The notes beneath the pieces are model-generated. The model made no database searches. It had not been told where the DNA came from and was given only the letters and a program-made list of their open reading frames with translations. Made by a program: the position numbers and the translations under genes. A stretch of DNA of 64,000 bases, from positions 4,712,001-4,776,000 of the forward strand of contig CM121342.1 in NCBI GenBank assembly GCA_051530055.1, written 5' to 3'. The stretch's first letter is position 1, and each line of letters begins with the position of its first letter. Below are positions 9,569 through 21,900 of the stretch, piece after piece. The stretch comes from Neoechinorhynchus agilis (taxonomy: Eukaryota; Acanthocephala).

Positions 9569-10998
9569 CTAAATTCAGATTGACGAATCCGTATTTTTTT
9601 CGATTTGCTTCCTGAACCGAAAAATATTACCTTTAATCAATTTCACTGGACTCCTTTTTCTATAAAGAAAAACAAGTGAATTCTTAAAAAAAAGTTGAAT
9701 AAACAATTAAACCTCATTTTGCATTTTGTCTCATTTCGTCGTTGAGATTCAAACGACCATCAGAAAATTCAGATTGACGAATCCGTATTTTTTTCGATTT
9801 GCTTTCTGAACCGAAAAATATTACCTTTAATCAATTTTACTGGACTCCTTTTTCTATAAAGAAAAACAAGTGAATTCTTAAAAAAAAGTTGAATAAACAA
9901 TTAAACCTCATTTTGCATTTTGTCTCATTTCGTCGTTGAGATTCAAACGACCATCAGAAAATTCAGATTGACGAATCCGTATTTTTTTCGATTTGCTTCC
10001 TGAACCGAAAAATATTACCTTTAATCAATTTCACTGGACTCCTTTTTCTATAAAGAAAAACAAGTGAATTCTTAAAAAAAAGTTGAATAAACAATTAAAC
10101 CTCATTTTGCATTTTGTCTCATTTCGTCGTTGAGATTCAAACGACCATCAGAAAATTCAGATTGACGAATCCGTATTTTTTTCGATTTGCTTCCTGAACC
10201 GAAAAATATTACCTTTAATCAATTTCACTGGACTCCTTTTTCTATAAAGAAAAACAAGTGAATTCTTAAAAAAAAGTTGAATAAACAATTAAACCTCATT
10301 TTGCATTTTGTCTCATTTCGTCGTTGAGATTCAAACGACCATCAGAAAATTCAGATTGACGAATCCGTATTTTTTTCGATTTGCTTTCTGAACCGAAAAA
10401 TATTACCTTTAATCAATTTTACTGGACTCCTTTTTCTATAAAGAAAAACAAGTGAATTCTTAAAAAAAAGTTGAATAAACAATTAAACCTCATTTTGCAT
10501 TTTGTCTCATTTCGTCGTTGAGATTCAAACGACCATCAGAAAATTCAGATTGACGAATCCGTATTTTTTTTCGATTTGCTTCCTGAACCGAAAAATATTA
10601 CCTTTAATCAATTTCACTGGACTCCTTTTTCTATAAAGAAAAACAAGTGAATTCTTAAAAAAAGTTGAATAAACAATTAAACTTCATTTTGCATTTTGTC
10701 TCATTTCGTCGTTGAGATTCAAACGACCATCAGAAAATTCAGATTGACGAATCCGTATTTTTTTCGATTTGCTTCCTGAACCGCAAAATATTAAATCAAT
10801 TTCACTGGACTCCTTTTTCTATAAAGAAAAACAAGTGAATTCTTAAAAAAAAGTTGAATAAACAATTAAACTTCATTTTGCATTTTGTCTCATTTCGTCT
10901 TTGAGATTCAAACGACCATCTAAAAATTCAGATTGACGAATCCGTATTTTTTTCGATTTGCTTCCTGAACCGCAAAATATTAAATCAATTTCACTGGA
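9569..10998. repeat. 194-bp tandem repeat array, about 7.4 copies
   Basis: AGATTGACGAATCCG recurs at 9578, 9771, 9965, 10159, 10353, 10547, 10741 and 10930. The spacing is 193-194 bp, except the last interval of 189 bp, which carries a small deletion (TATTAAATCAATT). Copies are more than 95% identical. Two variants alternate in part: CTTCCTGAACC/TTTCACTGG and CTTTCTGAACC/TTTTACTGG, which suggests duplication of blocks larger than one unit. The array ends 230 bp upstream of the RFX start codon. Confidence 0.95.
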
Positions 10999-11225
10999 AC
11001 CAAACAAAAGCGATTGGTTAATTTTAAAAAAGGCAAGTTTAAAAACGGAACAACAATGAAGAACGATCTCTCGCTTTTTTTGAACAGTTGGAAATGTTCA
11101 TCGTGACGTCACTTAAATTTATATGAGCGCTAATGAGCAAAAAGATCTTTAGGCAACTACGTATTTTGTCAGGTTTCCATGGTGATGGATGGAAAATAAA
11201 CCTGTATTTCCGATTATTTTTGTAG

Positions 11226-13273
11226 ATGGATCGTGAGATGGATAGAAAACCACCAGAAAACGGGTTAAATTGCGATCTAAAGGTATTTCTGATCGATGAA
11301 GAGAAGCGCCAGCCGGAAAGTCATTGTACGGAAGTTTTTCTGGTGACCACAGTCAATAATGAGCCAGTTATTGAGGGAAATCGGGTAAAAAGAACACGGA
11401 GCGCTTGCACTGACGAAAATTCTAAATCGATTGGAATGGAAGCGCTTAAAATCATCAGTACGGACGATGATGAAGGTACACGAATATCGGACGAGGACGA
11501 TAGAGTGCTTCTTCCGATTGCCAAGATTCGGAAGCCGTCGTCGAGAACACCGGCGGAAGAGATTACTGTAAGTTAAATAATCCCATGTGAGCGAGAACGC
11601 AAAAAATCCAATAATTGGGGAAGAAAGTGTTTAGAAAATTGATAATAGACCAATAACATTCAAAATTAGGCACTAATTTTTTTTGTTATTACACGTGGAA
11701 GTGGAAAGCATTGTGAATGGCTGGTTTACTGTGTTCTTATTGGCTCGAGCAAAATTATGCTTAGAGACGTCGTACGTTTCGGATCTATTTTAAAGAAACT
11801 TTGCATAATCTGATTTTTTTCCGGTGACTTATGCTATTTTTATTTTCCAGGTAAAATGGATCATGGAGAATTTTGTGCCATCGGAAGGATCAAGTCTGAG
11901 ACGAAGCGTTCTATTCGATTTATACCGAGAGCATTGTCTGAACGAGGGTATTGACTGTAGAAATCAAGCATCATTTGGAAAGCTGATTCGATCAACGTTT
12001 GTGAATGTGAGAACTCGCCGTTTGGGTACTCGTGGATGTTCAAAGTACCACTACCATGGAATTGGGATCTCGGAGAATTCTGCACTGAAAACGCGATCAG
12101 ATTTACAATTTGAGGATTCGTATCATAGTAGACGTTCTCGTTGCAAATTAGTTTGCAAACAGCTTAAGAAAACGGATCGATGTTCATACATTGAAGGTGG
12201 AGCGATGAACATTGACGACGAAATCAGTATTACAAAGCCGCCTTTGCCGTTCAGTGAGACAAAGGAGTTTATAGAATGTTATAAGAAACATCTCAAGGTT
12301 ATTGCTCCTTTTAGAAACTTGATTTTTTAATCGTATTCCTTAACGGCAGGATCTTACAAACGCAATCACTCTTAGACAAAATAGGCAAGTGCAAAATTTG
12401 ATTGAAACTTTTTGGGAAATATATCGATCAGGAACTTTGCCATCTAACATTGAACAAATATGGAAAACGACTGGTAATGACGTTAAAGCAGTCCATGTGA
12501 GTGGACTCACAATCGACGAGCTCAACACAGTCCTAAATGATGACCGTGTCATTATGACTCTCCATGGAATGGAAATTCGTACAAATCAAGCAATAACTCA
12601 AATTCTCATCGCAGATCCTCTAAAATTCAAAGGAATTGATTTGGAAAATAGTTTAATGTTATTCATTGATCAAATGGCAGAATGGACAAGAGCTGCAATT
12701 GCAGGAGTTCCCTTAAAGTTCCAAACGATGAAAGCAGAAATCGCTTATCATTTATCTGCAATGGTAGACAGTCGTTTAAGTACTGCTCATTTGCTCGTCA
12801 GGGCTGGTGTTCAATGTTCTTCGCCTACAACTTTGAGCCGATTGCGTTCAGATTTTGACAGTGTTAACAGGAGCTTTATTACAGCTTCAGTAGACTTTGT
12901 AGTTGAAGATGATCCTGATTTTATTAGAAGTATGGACGTCAATATTCGATTACTTTTGAATAGCTCTCAAAGTATCGGAGAATGCGTTGAAAATCTTTTG
13001 CGTTATGGATCTTCGTTTGTAAAACGACACAGAAATGATCCCGGCGAATATAGACGTGCTTGTCGTGCTGTTGTTAACCATTGGAATTGTTATTCTTATT
13101 GGTTACTGAGATATTTACTCATCACAGCTCATGAAAGCCATAATTTCTTTGAAACTTTATTCAGTGGCATGGGAAATTATCTACAGGCTGAAATGTCTAT
13201 GAAGTATGCGGTGGCGACTACACTCGTCGCAAGAAACCAAGTCGACGTAAACTTTGTGCGAATCTTTTACTAG
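11226..13273 (+). CDS. RFX: RFX-family transcription factor
   Basis: Three exons (11226-11567, 11851-12297, 12350-13273) give 570 residues. Exon 1 encodes an acidic, probably disordered N-terminus. Exon 2 starts the RFX winged-helix DNA-binding domain (KWIMENFVPSEGSSLRRS; ASFGKLIRSTF; RTRRLGTRGCSKYHYHG), with the wing and recognition residues of X-box-binding RFX1-3/4/6 proteins conserved. Exon 3 continues with the extended dimerisation-type helical region (VQNLIETFWEIY, GLTIDELNTVL...). The protein ends earlier than vertebrate RFX1-3. Known role: binding X-boxes, typically in ciliary gene promoters. Introns are 283 and 52 bp. AATAAAGAAGG near 13621 is a possible poly(A) signal. Subfamily (RFX1/2/3 or other) is not resolved. 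Confidence 0.93.
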
Positions 13274-14201
13274 GAAAAATCTTTAAGAGTCGCACAACTT
13301 AGCGAATGCCATCATCGTAGAATCACCACAACCTCACATCCTCCTCGATTATGATGATGATGATGACGGTTGCTCATCACCGGGTGAATTCAGTCAACAA
13401 CAACAACAACACGATTTTGGTAGTAGCCACACAAATTTATGCGTTCTTCGACGATCAAACCGAAAAAGAAATTGAAATCGGCGATGCTGTTTGAAAAATC
13501 CGATGAAGGTTAGGGAATGATGTGGTTTATTACGGAAAAAAATTAAGAAATCCAGTGCATTTCTCGTCAGTTTTCTACTTTGTTCCCCCCCCGCCTTGTT
13601 GAATGCTTCTTTTCGAATACAATAAAGAAGGATTCAAAAATGAGCAAAAATCATAACCAACGTGACAATAAGCTGATAAAATATGGTGAAGAAAATAAGA
13701 ACTGAGAAATTCGATTTTATTGTGAATTTTCGGCCTTCACCAAATTTTTTATCAGCAATGTTAAATATATATATATGTATGGTCGGTGACAATGAGGCTC
13801 TTTTTTTTCAATGGAAAAAAATAAGATTTTTCAAATGGACGTTTAATTAGAGATTCCAATTTTTTTTAATTCGTAATTTTCTAAAAGTGTCTGAAAAAGC
13901 CTTCTCTTACAAAGTGTGTGTGAGCGCACGCATATCGCAAACACGCCGAACTGTGATTGGTTGCATTGTGGTTGAAGAGGTCACCTTTGAGTTTTTATTG
14001 CATATTATTGCAGCCAATTAGATATTATAAAGTGCGCAGGGTCGATTGATCGTGCTTAATAGACAGCGAGCAATTTCCTCTACTAAACGTCATGCTATAC
14101 GACTTCTTCTCTGCGCAACGTCTGACGCGAAATACATTCTCGTAAAACTATGTGACGGTTCCGTCGCTGCTCTGATGTTTTAACACTCTGATTAAAGATC
14201 T
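13274..14201. other. Intergenic between RFX and PCGF genes
   Basis: Holds the RFX 3' UTR (poly(A)-type AATAAA near 13621) and the presumed PCGF promoter. Short simple repeats: a GATGATGATGATGA-type run near 13350, CAACAACAACAACA near 13397 and ATATATATATGTAT near 13767. TATTATAAAG at about 14025 is a possible TATA element. No gene seen. Confidence 0.5.
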
Positions 14202-15105
14202 ATGAGTCATGAGAATTATTTGTGTTCCAAATCAATGTGTATTTGTCCGATTTGCACCGGATTGCTAGCAGAACCCACAATAGTCCGCCATTGTGGACAT
14301 TACTGTGAGTATTAATCCTCTCAAGACTCAGTTGACAATTGATTAAAGTCTGTAGATTTTGTTTGTTAAGAAAGCTAAAGAATCGCAAAAGATGCCCGAC
14401 TTGCAACAAACGACTAGTTCAAAATGACCAATATTTAAAGTAAGAATCTCTTCGAATACTAAAACGTAAAAATTACATAGACGAGATTACGCTTTGCAAA
14501 GGGTTCTTTACATTTTATTCAACGATGCTACAAAACGTATTGTTTCTTTGAAAAAAATCTAAGAATAATAAAAAATTTTGAGGTAACATTAAAGACCGAA
14601 TTCGCAAATTGATTCAAAAAGGTAGTATTTTTTCGTAAAATCTCTTTTGCACTATCGAATCTAAAGGAAAGAATAACGTGATCCAAGAAGACGTGGATAT
14701 TCGATTGGTCGTCAATGTCAAAATGAATTGTAATGAGGTTTGAAGGTTTTAGTAGACTTTATTTCTTATCATATTATTTAGATGACCAAATATCAGCGAT
14801 TTCTGGAATGCCCTGCAAAGTTACCGATTGCGACCCTAAAAAAATTTTTAGTGGCAAGAACTGGTTTGAATGAAACCCACGAGGTAAGTTTTAGTTTCAT
14901 TTAACGATTTGTTATATACGTTCATCGTATGAATAGATTGATTTGACTTTTCTAGGCTGTCTTCTGAGCTCTTCAGAAACACTCATTGATGTATTATACT
15001 CATTGAACTTCACAAAATCGGTTTATAAAGTTTTTTGTTTCCATTTGCGTATTCTCTAACTAGCACGCAGTAGGACTGCGTATACGAAATCGATGCCGTG
15101 ATTAA
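14202..15105 (+). CDS. PCGF: Polycomb group RING finger protein (PCGF/BMI1-like)
   Basis: Eight small exons: 14202-14308, 14356-14439, 14481-14536, 14595-14621, 14667-14737, 14782-14883, 14937-15020, 15064-15105. They join in phase to 190 residues. A C3HC4 RING near the N-terminus reads CPIC ... CGHYCEFC ... RCPTC, with cysteines and histidine in the expected spacing. It is followed by a short LQxxLYxLF helix as in PCGF proteins. The C-terminal half fits a RAWUL domain (YQRFLECPAKLPIATLKKFL; IDLTFL; ETLIDVLYSL). Known role: partner of RING1 in Polycomb repressive complex 1, which ubiquitinates histone H2A. All introns are 41-58 bp. The C-terminus is uncertain: acceptor use ten bases later (exon from 15074) would open a different frame to 15298 and give a protein of ~251 residues. 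The shorter end (VGLRIRNR) resembles the family end better. Confidence 0.88.
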
Positions 15106-15298
15106 AAATCCTAAAGGCATCGTGGCAGTTGCAACGAATTTGAAACGGAACTTGATCGATCATTTCGACGACGATGATGGTGGTATCAAAAGAAGAATCG
15201 ATAATGGAAATCATTCTGCAACAATGAACAGTGGTCCAGAAACTGATGTAGAATGGGCACGTGAAAGACAAAAACCTTTAAATTTCTTTGTTTACTAA

Positions 15299-15948
15299 AA
15301 GAAACGAAGACCTAAATAGCATGTTATTTTTTTGACCAAAACTGGATAAAAGGGGTCAATACTCGCTTCTGAGTCTTCTTCAAGATGTCTAAAAAGAGTA
15401 GGAAAGTTTTTCAAGTGATTGGAGTACTCATTTTGCCGCCTTCCATTGTTCAATAAAAAACGACATTGACAAAGTGTTGATTGACTATCGATGAGTTCGC
15501 ATCATTTCTCCTGCGGCGGAGACTGTTTAATTTTTTGTCGATAGGAGAGAAATGAAATTAAGATTTTATTGGATATTTCGATCCACTATCTCGGATCTTC
15601 TTCAGCGATTGTTTGTAAGTTTTTAAATATGCGAGTTCGTCAATAAAATCTTAATTTCATTTATCTCTCTCCTATCAACAAATAACAATGAATTATCTTT
15701 TCAAAAACAGAACCTATGACAGCATTGAGGGATTTTCCTTTTGTCGTGTATGCCGCCGCCTTATTTTTTGACAATCTGACTATTCAGCTAATAAATGGGA
15801 TATTTATGTACCGTGACCAACCCTCCTTTTCCAGTGACTCAAGCTCTGAATGTAGCGTGAGATGTATTTATAGAATCTCTTCTTAAAAAGGATTTTTAAG
15901 TAATTTATTTCCAACTTTAGACATCCTGAACGAGTGGGAAAAATTATG
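15299..15948. other. Intergenic region with MITE-like element; possible exon
   Basis: Contains the family B foldback at 15539-15677. 15716-15861 is open and codon-like (MTALRDFPFVVYAAALFF...) and ends at a GTGAGA donor-like site, so it may be an upstream exon of the next gene. I could not join it in phase to the following open stretch, so it is not called as coding. Confidence 0.4.
15539..15677. mobile_element. MITE-like element, family B copy 2
   Basis: Inverted arms CGATAGGAGAGAAATGAAAT... and ...CATTTATCTCTCTCCTATC flank a loop of about 70 bp. The arms share AAATGAAATTAAGA and TTTATTGGATATTTCGATCC with copy 1 at 7435-7560. The loop contains ATCTTCTTCAGCGATTG, whereas copy 1 has the opposite strand (TGCTGAAGAAGATG), so the loop segment is inverted between the two copies. 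Confidence 0.7.
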
Positions 15949-18900
15949 AAGATTCTCATAATTCATTTCGCGCGATGGGCTGCTCGAAACGTTGAGCTTT
16001 CTAAATTATGGTCGTCGATATGCTGGCCATGGTTCGTACCAGTGGCTGATTATATAAATAGAACTCGTAATAACTCGGTTTTGAGAAGTCCAATAGCTCA
16101 GTTCCGTTAAGCAGAGGTAGACTGCATCCGTGGATTTCTTTTTTAATATTTCGTTTTCGCCATTTAAGACAAAAAAAACCTTTTGCTCCAAATTTCTTCA
16201 AATTAATCCACTTATAATCTTTCACGCTTCCTTCGATAAGCAAAGCTGTAGTTCCAGTGCAAGAACGGTCCACACAAGTTCGTCTCCGTTGCCGAGCGAC
16301 TGATCCAATATGGGTCCTAAACAATCTACCACCGACAAATGATGGCCTTCCTCTCGAATACAGAGATCAGTACGAAATCGTTAGTCGAGCAAGAGATTTC
16401 TTCTTTGCCGGATCAACGACATTGAACCTACCGACAAATACGTTCAATCCACGCCATCCAATCGTAATCACTATACAATGCGGCAGGACGCGGTGTAGAG
16501 CCGTAATCCCTGAACGGACAAACAACGGATCCCAGTAGCAGCGAACTTGGATTACACTTCGTCCAATAAAAGTGACCGTGCGCCCGTGCGTTAGGTGAGT
16601 GTTTAAATATTAGCGAAATTTTTGACTTGTGTGTGTCGGGAGATGAAACCTCGTCTTTAAAAGGTTTTCAGCTATTACAATTATTATGCTTAGAAGTCTT
16701 CACACGGTTTTTAAAACGTTCTGTGAACCTCATTAAACGAAAAGTAGACAACGAGGTTCACAGAACGTCTTTATTCGAGGTGTAGACCTCTAAACAATAA
16801 TTCTAATATCCTCCCTTATACCCATGCTGCCAAATCTCCTCTCGGATATCATAACCTGAAATGATTCTGAGAAAGACCAACCTTACAACTCAAAATACCC
16901 CAACACGAACGAACGGCCGTATACCCATCAATGATATTACTGTTTCTGTAATCAACAAAGAAAACGGTTTGTGTTTGGTGGGTTGGTTTTTTGGGTGTGT
17001 TTTTTTTTTACCCATGCTGCCAAATCTCCTCTCGGATATCATAACCTGAAATGATTCTCCGAAGGATATTCTCTGTTCGAAAAATAAAAGAAATAACAAG
17101 GCAGATATTGAGCCCGAAATAAGGTTCAATCTTTTGTTAAACCAAATACAAAAGTGTAAACAAGACATTGGCGTCCATAGTTGGTACTGAAGTGCTCGGT
17201 GTTGTTTTTTCGAAGAACAATCGAATAAAACCAGTAGAGGTTTCGAAAAATAAAAGAAATAACAAGGCAGATATTGAGCCCGAAGAGAAATAAGGTTCAA
17301 TCTTTTGTTAAACCAAATACAAAAGTGTAAATAAGACATTGGCGTCCATAGTTGGTACTGAAGTGCTCGGTGTTGTTTTTTCGAAGAACAATCGAATAAA
17401 ACCAGTAGAGGTTTCGAAAAATAAAAGAAATAACAAGGCAGATATTGAGCCCGAAGAGAAATAAGGTTCAATCTTTTGTTAAACCAAATACAAAAGTGTA
17501 AATAAGACATTGGCGTCCATAGTTGGTACTGAAGTGCTCGGTGTTGTTTTTTCGAAGAACAATCGAATAAAACCAGTAGAGGTTTTTAAAAATAAAAGAA
17601 ATAACAAGGCAGATATTGAGCCCGAAATAAGGTTCAATCTTTTGTTAAACCAAATACAAAAGTGTAAATAAGACATTGGCGTCCATAGTTGGTACTGAAG
17701 TGCTCGGTGTTGTTTTTTCGAAGAACAATCGAATAAAACCAGTAGAGGTTTCGAAAAATAAAAGAAATAACAAGGCAGATATTGAGCCCGAAATAAGGTT
17801 CAATCTTTTGTTAAACCAAATACAAAAGTGTAAATAAGACATTGGCGTCCATAGTTGGTACTGAAGTGCTCGGTGTTGTTTTTTCGAAGAACAATCGAAT
17901 AAAACCAGTAGAGGTTTCGAAAAATAAAAGAAATAACAAGGCAGATATTGAGCCGAAGAGAAATAAGGTTCAATCTTTTGTTAAACCAAATACAAAAGTG
18001 TAAATAAGACATTGGCGTCCATAGTTGGTACTGAAGTGCTCGGTGTTGTTTTTTCGAAGAACAATCGAATAAAACCAGTAGAGGTTTCGAAAAATAAAAG
18101 AAATAACAAGGCAGATATTGAGCCCGAAGATAAGGTTCAATCTTTTGTTAAACCAAATACAAAAGTGTAAATAAGACATTGGCGTCCATAGTTGGTACAG
18201 CAGTGCTCGGTGTTGTTTTTTCGAAGAACAATCGAATAAAACCAGTAGAGGTTTCGAAAAATAAAAGAAATAACAAGGCAGATATTGAGCCCGAAGAGAA
18301 ATAAGGTTCAATCTTTTGTTAAACCAAATACAAAAGTGTAAATAAGACATTGGCGTCCATAGTTGGTACTGAAGTGCTCGGTGTTGTTTTTTCGAAGAAC
18401 AATCGAATAAAACCAGTAGAGGTTTCGAAAAATAAAAGAAATAACAAGGCAGATATTGAGCCCGAAATAAGGTTCAATCTTTTGTAAACCAAATACAAAA
18501 GTGTAAATAAGACATTGGCGTCCATAGTTGGTACTGAAGTGCTCGGTGTTGTTTTTTCGAAGAACAATCGAATAAAACCAGTAGAGGTTTCGAAAAATAA
18601 AAGAAATAACAAGGCAGATATTGAGCCCGAAGAGAAATAAGGTTCAATCTTTTGTTAAACCAAATACAAAAGTGTAAATAAGACATTGGCGTCCATAGTT
18701 GGTACTGAAGTGCTCGGTGTTGTTTTTTCGAAGATCAATCGAATAAAACCAGTAGAGGTTTCGAAAAATAAAAGAAATAACAAGGCAGATATTGAGCCCG
18801 AAGAGAAATAAGGTTCAATCTTTTGTTAAACCAAATACAAAAGTGTAAATAAGACATTGGCGTCCATAGTTGGTACTGAAGTGCTCGGTGTTGTTTTTTC

Positions 18901-21900
18901 GAAGATCAATCGAATAAAACCAGTAGAGGTTTCGAAAAATAAAAGAAATAACAAGGCAGATATTGAGCCCGAAGAGAAATAAGGTTCAATCTTTTGTTAA
19001 ACCAAATACAAAAGTGTAAATAAGACATTGGCGTCCATAGTTGGTACTGAAGTGCTCGGTGTTGTTTTTTCGAAGAACAATCGAATAAAACCAGTAGAGG
19101 TTTCGAAAAATAAAAGAAATAACAAGGCAGATATGACCGAAATAAGGTTCAATCTTTTGTTAAACCAAATACAAAAGTGTAAATAAGACATTGGCGTCCA
19201 TAGTTGGTACAGCAGTGCTCGGTGTTGTTTTCGAAGAACAATCGAATAACCAGTAGAGGTTTCTAAAAATAAAAGAAACAACAAGGCAGATATTGAGCCC
19301 GAAGAGAAATAAGGTTCAATCTTTTGTTAAACCAAATACAAAAGTGTAAATAAGACATTGGCGTCCATAGTTGGTACAGCAGTGCTCGGTGTTGTTTTTT
19401 CGAAGAACAATCGAATAAAACCAGTAGAGGTTTCGAAAAATAAAAGAAATAACAAGGCAGATATTGAGCCCGAAATAAGGTTCAATCTTTTGTTAAACCA
19501 AATACAAAAGTGTAAATAAGACATTGGCGTCCATAGTTGGTACTGAAGTGCTCGGTGTTGTTTTTTCGAAGAACAATCGAATAAAACCAGTAGAGGTTTT
19601 GAAAAATAAAAGAAACAACAAGGCAGATATTGAGCCCGAAGAGAAATAAGGTTCAATCTTTTGTTAAACCAAATACAAAAGTGTAAATAAGACATTGGCG
19701 TCCATAGTTGGTACTGAAGTGCTCGGTGTTGTTTTTTCGAAGATCAATCGAATAAAACCAGTAGAGGTTTCGAAAAATAAAAGAAATAACAAGGCAGATA
19801 TTGAGCCCGAAGAGAAATAAGGTTCAATCTTTTGTTAAACCAAATACAAAAGTGTAAATAAGACATTGGCGTCCATAGTTGGTACTGAAGTGCTCGGTGT
19901 TGTTTTTTCGAAGAACAATCGAATAAAACCAGTAGAGGTTTCGAAAAATAAAAGAAATAACAAGGCAGATATTGAGCCCGAAATAAGGTTCAATCTTTTG
20001 TTAAACCAAATACAAAAGTGTAAATAAGACATTGGCGTCCATAGTTGGTACAGCAGTGCTCGGTGTTGTTTTTTCGAAGAACAATCGAATAAAACCAGTA
20101 GAGGTTTCGAAAAATAAAAGAAATAACAAGGCAGATATTGAGCCCGGAAATAAGGTTCAATCTTTTGTTAAACCAAATACAAAAGTGTAAATAAGACATT
20201 GGCGTCCATAGTTGGTACTGAAGTGCTCGGTGTTGTTTTCGAAGAACAATCGAATAAAACCGTAGAGGTTTCGAAAAATAAATAACAAGGCAGATATTGA
20301 GCCCGAAATAAGGTTCAATCTTTTGTTAAACCAAATACAAAAGTGTAAATAAGACATTGGCGTCCATAGTTGGTACAGCAGTGCTCGGTGTTGTTTTTTC
20401 GAAGAACAATCGAATAAAACCAGTAGAGGTTTCGAAAAATAAAAGAAATAACAAGGCAGATATTGAGCCCGAAGAGAAATAAGGTTCAATCTTTTGTTAA
20501 ACCAAATACAAAAGTGTAAATAAGACATTGGCGTCCATAGTTGGTACTGAAGTGCTCGGTGTTGTTTTTTCGAAGAACAATCGAATAAAACCAGTAGAGG
20601 TTTCGAAAAATAAAAGAAATAACAAGGCAGATATTGAGCCCGAAATAAGGTTCAATCTTTTGTTAAACCAAATACAAAAGTGTAAATAAGACATTGGCGT
20701 CCATAGTTGGTACAGCAGTGCTCGGTGTTGTTTTTTCGAAGAACAATCGAATAAAACCAGTAGAGGTTTCGAAAAATAAAAGAAATAACAAGGCAGATAT
20801 TGAGCCCGAAATAAGGTTCAATCTTTTGTTAAACCAAATAAAAGTGTAAATAAGACATTGGCGTCCATAGTTGGTACTGAAGTGCTCGGTGTTGTTTTTT
20901 CGAAGATCAATCGAATAAAACCAGTAGAGGTTTCGAAAATAAAAGAAATAACAAGGCAGATATTGAGCCAAGAGAAATAAGGTTCAATCTTTTGTTAAAC
21001 CAAATACAAAAGTGTAAATAAGACATTGGCGTCCATAGTTGGTACAGCAGTGCTCGGTGTTGTTTTTTCGAAGAACAATCGAATAAAACCAGTAGAGGTT
21101 TCGAAAAATAAAAGAAATAACAAGGCAGATATTGAGCCCGAAGAGAAATAAGGTTCAATCTTTTGTTAAACCAAATACAAAAGTGTAAATAAGACATTGG
21201 CGTCCATAGTTGGTACTGAAGTGCTCGGTGTTGTTTTTTCGAAGAACAATCGAATAAAACCAGTAGAGGTTTCGAAAAATAAAAGAAATAACAAGGCAGA
21301 TATTGAGCCCGAAATAAGGTTCAATCTTTTGTTAAACCAAATACAAAAGTGTAAATAAGACATTGGCGTCCATAGTTGGTACTGAAGTGCTCGGTGTTGT
21401 TTTTTCGAAGAACAATCGAATAAAACCAGTAGAGGTTTCGAAAAATAAAAGAAATAACAAGGCAGATATTGAGCCCGAAGAGAAATAAGGTTCAATCTTT
21501 TGTTAAACCAAATACAAAAGTGTAAATAAGACATTGGCGTCCATAGTTGGTACTGAAGTGCTCGGTGTTGTTTTTTCGAAGATCAATCGAATAAAACCAG
21601 TAGAGGTTTCGAAAAATAAAAGAAATAACAAGGCAGATATTGAGCCCGAAGAGAAATAAGGTTCAATCTTTTGTTAAACCAAATACAAAAGTGTAAATAA
21701 GACATTGGCGTCATAGTTGGTACTGAAGTGCTCGGTGTTGTTTTTCGAAGTCAATCGAATAAAACCAGTAGAGGTTTCGAAAAATAAAAGAAATAACAAG
21801 GCAGATATTGAGCCCGAAATAAGGTTCAATCTTTTGTTAACCATACAAAAGTGTAAATAAGACATTGGCGTCCATAGTTGGTACAGCAGTGCTCGGTGTT

